Source of the DNA: Exiguobacterium antarcticum DSM 14480
Lineage (GTDB): Bacteria; Bacillota; Bacilli; Exiguobacteriales; Exiguobacteriaceae
Reading direction: 5' to 3'
Assembly: GCF_000685865.1 (NCBI RefSeq)
Contig: NZ_JMKS01000003.1
Location: 930,001-994,000 of the forward strand
DNA: 64,000 nt
Below are positions 61,735 to 64,000 of the stretch, in pieces; position 1 is the stretch's first letter, and each line of letters starts with the position of its first letter. The notes below the pieces were generated by a model that did no database searches, was not told the DNA's origin, and saw nothing but the letters and a program-made list of their open reading frames with translations. The position numbers were made by a program, and so were the translations under genes.

Positions 61735-63999
61735 TTAGTTTAATCCAAGAAGAACTGCTTTTTCATAACCGCCAGTCAAGACAGAGTTGTCATACGACTG
61801 AAGATCTTTGTTGACGACGATGACGTTCGACAACGTTTTGAGTGTACCAGCCGGGACTTTGATTTTGACGATATCCAGTCCGTTCGATACGTTGTTGTCC
61901 GAGTCAGCAAGCGAGATGCTTGTTCCGACCGGAAGTGCTTTTCCGTTCAGGACATAGTTCGCTGTGCTTGTCGCATCGTACATACCAGAGTATTGAACAC
62001 CCTCTGTGAACTTGACGCGGATGACATCTTTTTCGTCTTTTTCGTTCGCTGAAACCTTAACGATTTCAAACGGTGTCAAGACCGGTTTCACTGGTGTTTT
62101 CATGAGTTTGAAGTCATGTGTCGCTGTTGCGACCGTGTTACCGACATCATCAGAAAGTGATTTGACGACGACTTTCCACTCTTCGCCGTATCCTTCCAAG
62201 TCGACAAGGCGTTGGAGACTTTCGTTCGCCTTCACTTGGAAGTTCATGTCTGTCGTATCTGTATACTTGACGACTGAACCATCGATCGTAACGATTTTTC
62301 CATCTTTGTTTTTACCGATGAATTCAACCGTTGTTTTTGGTGGATAGACGACACCGTCTGAATTGATGAGTGGCGTGTTGTACTGATCCAAGTCACGGAT
62401 TTTAACCGGTTCGCTCATCATGACGACGAAGTCATTCGTCATCGTCACGCGGTCGATCGTGTTGATCTCAGCACTCTTCAGATCTGGTGTGTTGAGTGGT
62501 GAACCAGCATAGTTGAGGTCGAGTACTAACGCGTCGTTCTTCTCACCGTTCGCTTCGGCCTGGATCGCACCTTTTTCGAGTGTGATACGGAACTTATCGT
62601 TGTAGTAGTTTTCTTTCGTGTTGATCGTATCGTAGAGGTCCGTCCAGTCACGTTTCAACTCGATGACGGCTTCGCCCGTCAGTTTGTCGTAAGAAGTGAC
62701 ATCGACATACTCACTGAAATCTTCGTATTTCTTCGTGTTCGAGTTGTAACGCTCAAATTTCATTTCATCGCCAAGCAGATCTTCGATGTCTGCTTTTTTG
62801 AGGTTTTTGCTGAACATCACACGGAATTGTTCAGGTGACTCAACGACGACACCGGCAGTCGGTTTGACTGTATCTGCCGCAACCGTGAAGTCGAGGTTTT
62901 GTGTCGTTCCGATGTTACTTTCATCCGAAAGTGCAGCGAAGTCCATTGTATCCCAGACTTGAAGTGAGTGTTTACCTGCAGCGAAGTAGCCTTCTTTGAC
63001 GCCTGGATAGTCGTCATCCAACATGATGCGGACTGTATCGCGGCGATCGACACCTGTTTTGTTGTCAAATCCGTAATGGAGGACTGTGAAGTACTTCTCA
63101 CCGTACTGTCCATCGATTTTGAATTTCGCAGAGTCGACAGCTTCAGAGAACTTGACCTCGAGTTGGTTCAGACCAACTGCTTTGACCGACGTTACTTCTG
63201 CCGGACGAGCATCTGTCAATTTGAAGCTAGCTTTTGATTTGACTTCTGTATCCGTACTGCTCGTGATTTTCGCTGTCAATTTGACGACTGCGTTGTCTTG
63301 GAGTGGTGTTTCTTTGTCCAAGATCAATTCGAACGCTTTCGGGTTTGAAGGAATCGCTTTGACCCCGATGACACGCTTCATACCATCAAACTGCTCGATT
63401 TGGATGTTGTCGTTTGCCAAGTAATCTTCTTCATGAAGACCTTGCATGACTTTATCGAGTCCGAATGATTTGAGTAAGAGTTCACGCGAAACGGCTTTAT
63501 CAAGGAACACCGTCACACGATCGGCTTGATTCGATTCCGCTGCAAGGACGTTGATCATCTCGATCGGAGCCGGAGTCACAGCGATTGTGCTGAATTTGAC
63601 TTTCGTCTCTCCAGAAATTTTACCGATGAGGTTTTTGTAATCGCCTGCTGCCGTCTCGATGATTTCTGCTCTGATCATCGCTTCGAGATCCGTGTTGCTG
63701 AACTCTGAAGTAAGGAGGACCGTTGCTTTACCATCTTGGATCGTCACACGATCTTTCGCGAGCGCTCCGAATGATGTCGATAATTTAAGAACGATGTCGT
63801 CTGCATTCTGATCGACTTCACCAGTTGCTTTGTCCTTGAGCAAGAACGTCACTTCTGTGTTGTCAGCACCGTTTGCGACGATTGTCGACGCTTTTGGTGA
63901 GACTTCAAGCATCCAGAGGTTTTCGACGCCTTGTGTCATGAAGCTCATTGAACCAAGATCACGTGCGACGCCGCCGATCAAGATACCTTTCGCTTCCAC
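61735..63999 (-). CDS. Large surface protein, C-terminal part (start outside the window)
   Basis: At least 754 residues; the frame is open to the window edge, so the N-terminus is missing. The visible part is a string of beta-sandwich (Ig/Big/SbsC-like) domains of about 90-120 residues, e.g. KASTIVANGADNTEVTFLLK, RVTVFLDKAVSRELL, LEVKFSEAVDSAKF and FRVMFSKNLKKADI. The 'v.FSea.d'-type motifs are those of Big5-like domains of S-layer and surface proteins. Calcium-type acidic residues are frequent and cysteine is absent. An S-layer protein with SLH domains at the missing N-terminus is likely but cannot be shown here. Confidence 0.7.
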   Translation of the reverse strand: MEAKGILIGGVARDLGSMSFMTQGVENLWMLEVSPKASTIVANGADNTEVTFLLKDKATGEVDQNADDIVLKLSTSFGALAKDRVTIQDGKATVLLTSEFSNTDLEAMIRAEIIETAAGDYKNLIGKISGETKVKFSTIAVTPAPIEMINVLAAESNQADRVTVFLDKAVSRELLLKSFGLDKVMQGLHEEDYLANDNIQIEQFDGMKRVIGVKAIPSNPKAFELILDKETPLQDNAVVKLTAKITSSTDTEVKSKASFKLTDARPAEVTSVKAVGLNQLEVKFSEAVDSAKFKIDGQYGEKYFTVLHYGFDNKTGVDRRDTVRIMLDDDYPGVKEGYFAAGKHSLQVWDTMDFAALSDESNIGTTQNLDFTVAADTVKPTAGVVVESPEQFRVMFSKNLKKADIEDLLGDEMKFERYNSNTKKYEDFSEYVDVTSYDKLTGEAVIELKRDWTDLYDTINTKENYYNDKFRITLEKGAIQAEANGEKNDALVLDLNYAGSPLNTPDLKSAEINTIDRVTMTNDFVVMMSEPVKIRDLDQYNTPLINSDGVVYPPKTTVEFIGKNKDGKIVTIDGSVVKYTDTTDMNFQVKANESLQRLVDLEGYGEEWKVVVKSLSDDVGNTVATATHDFKLMKTPVKPVLTPFEIVKVSANEKDEKDVIRVKFTEGVQYSGMYDATSTANYVLNGKALPVGTSISLADSDNNVSNGLDIVKIKVPAGTLKTLSNVIVVNKDLQSYDNSVLTGGYEKAVLLGLN

Positions 64000-64000
64000 T

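Overview
The window reads as a chromosome segment of a low-to-moderate GC Gram-positive (Firmicutes) bacterium. Ribosome binding sites are strong AGGAGG types, TTG and GTG starts are common, there is a TagGH wall teichoic acid exporter, and secreted proteins carry Gram-positive signal peptides. The 893-residue secreted glucanotransferase with two C-terminal Big2-like domains resembles GtfC of Exiguobacterium sibiricum as I remember it, so Exiguobacterium is my best guess. No rRNA, tRNA or CRISPR array was seen.

Layout. 0.2-1.1 kb: an XRE regulator and a small unknown gene. 1.2-4.9 kb: a compact peptide locus. It holds a 48-residue peptide gene followed by two overlapping genes (an unknown 404-residue protein and a Rossmann/methyltransferase-like protein), a divergent HTH-TPR regulator of PlcR/NprR type, and a convergent gene for an exported peptide built from eight 14-residue repeats. 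This looks like a quorum-sensing system attached to a possible modified-peptide operon, and it is the most likely undescribed system here. 5.2-8.9 kb: LOG-family hydrolase, galU, tagH, tagG. 9.1-17.4 kb: secreted 5'-nucleotidase, a degenerate M48-like protein with ankyrin repeats, a VanZ-like protein, a fatty acid desaturase and an FAD/Rieske oxidoreductase.

18-24 kb is a plastic region. A secreted protein and a 37-residue membrane peptide lie beside a 17-bp perfect inverted repeat. Next come a sigma-like gene overlapping a tyrosine recombinase, then a second, convergent recombinase interrupted by an IS21-type element. 24.3-26.4 kb encodes a PAS-degenerate GGDEF-EAL protein. 27.2-30.2 kb is a five-gene unit: a small membrane peptide, an attenuator-like hairpin, an ABC ATPase, a permease, a small membrane protein and an M50-like peptidase. 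Its content recalls peptide export and immunity operons.

30.5-53 kb is an exopolysaccharide locus transcribed leftward. LytR-CpsA-Psr, chain-length regulator, BY-kinase and PHP phosphatase genes come first. A terminator follows, then an ISL3-family insertion in what looks like the promoter of the next transcription unit. That unit encodes GalU, a CapD-type dehydratase, a priming transferase, glycosyltransferases, polymerase, flippase, dTDP-rhamnose synthesis, a UDP-glucuronate 4-epimerase and a UDP-glucose dehydrogenase. The central glycosyltransferase-polymerase-flippase block (about 36.0-43.5 kb) is visibly more AT-rich, as expected for a serotype cassette.

53-64 kb encodes secreted proteins: three tandem paralogues with BLIP/SmpA-like motifs, two subtilases (one with a frameshift), the GtfC-like glucanotransferase and the C-terminal part of a large surface protein that runs off the window.
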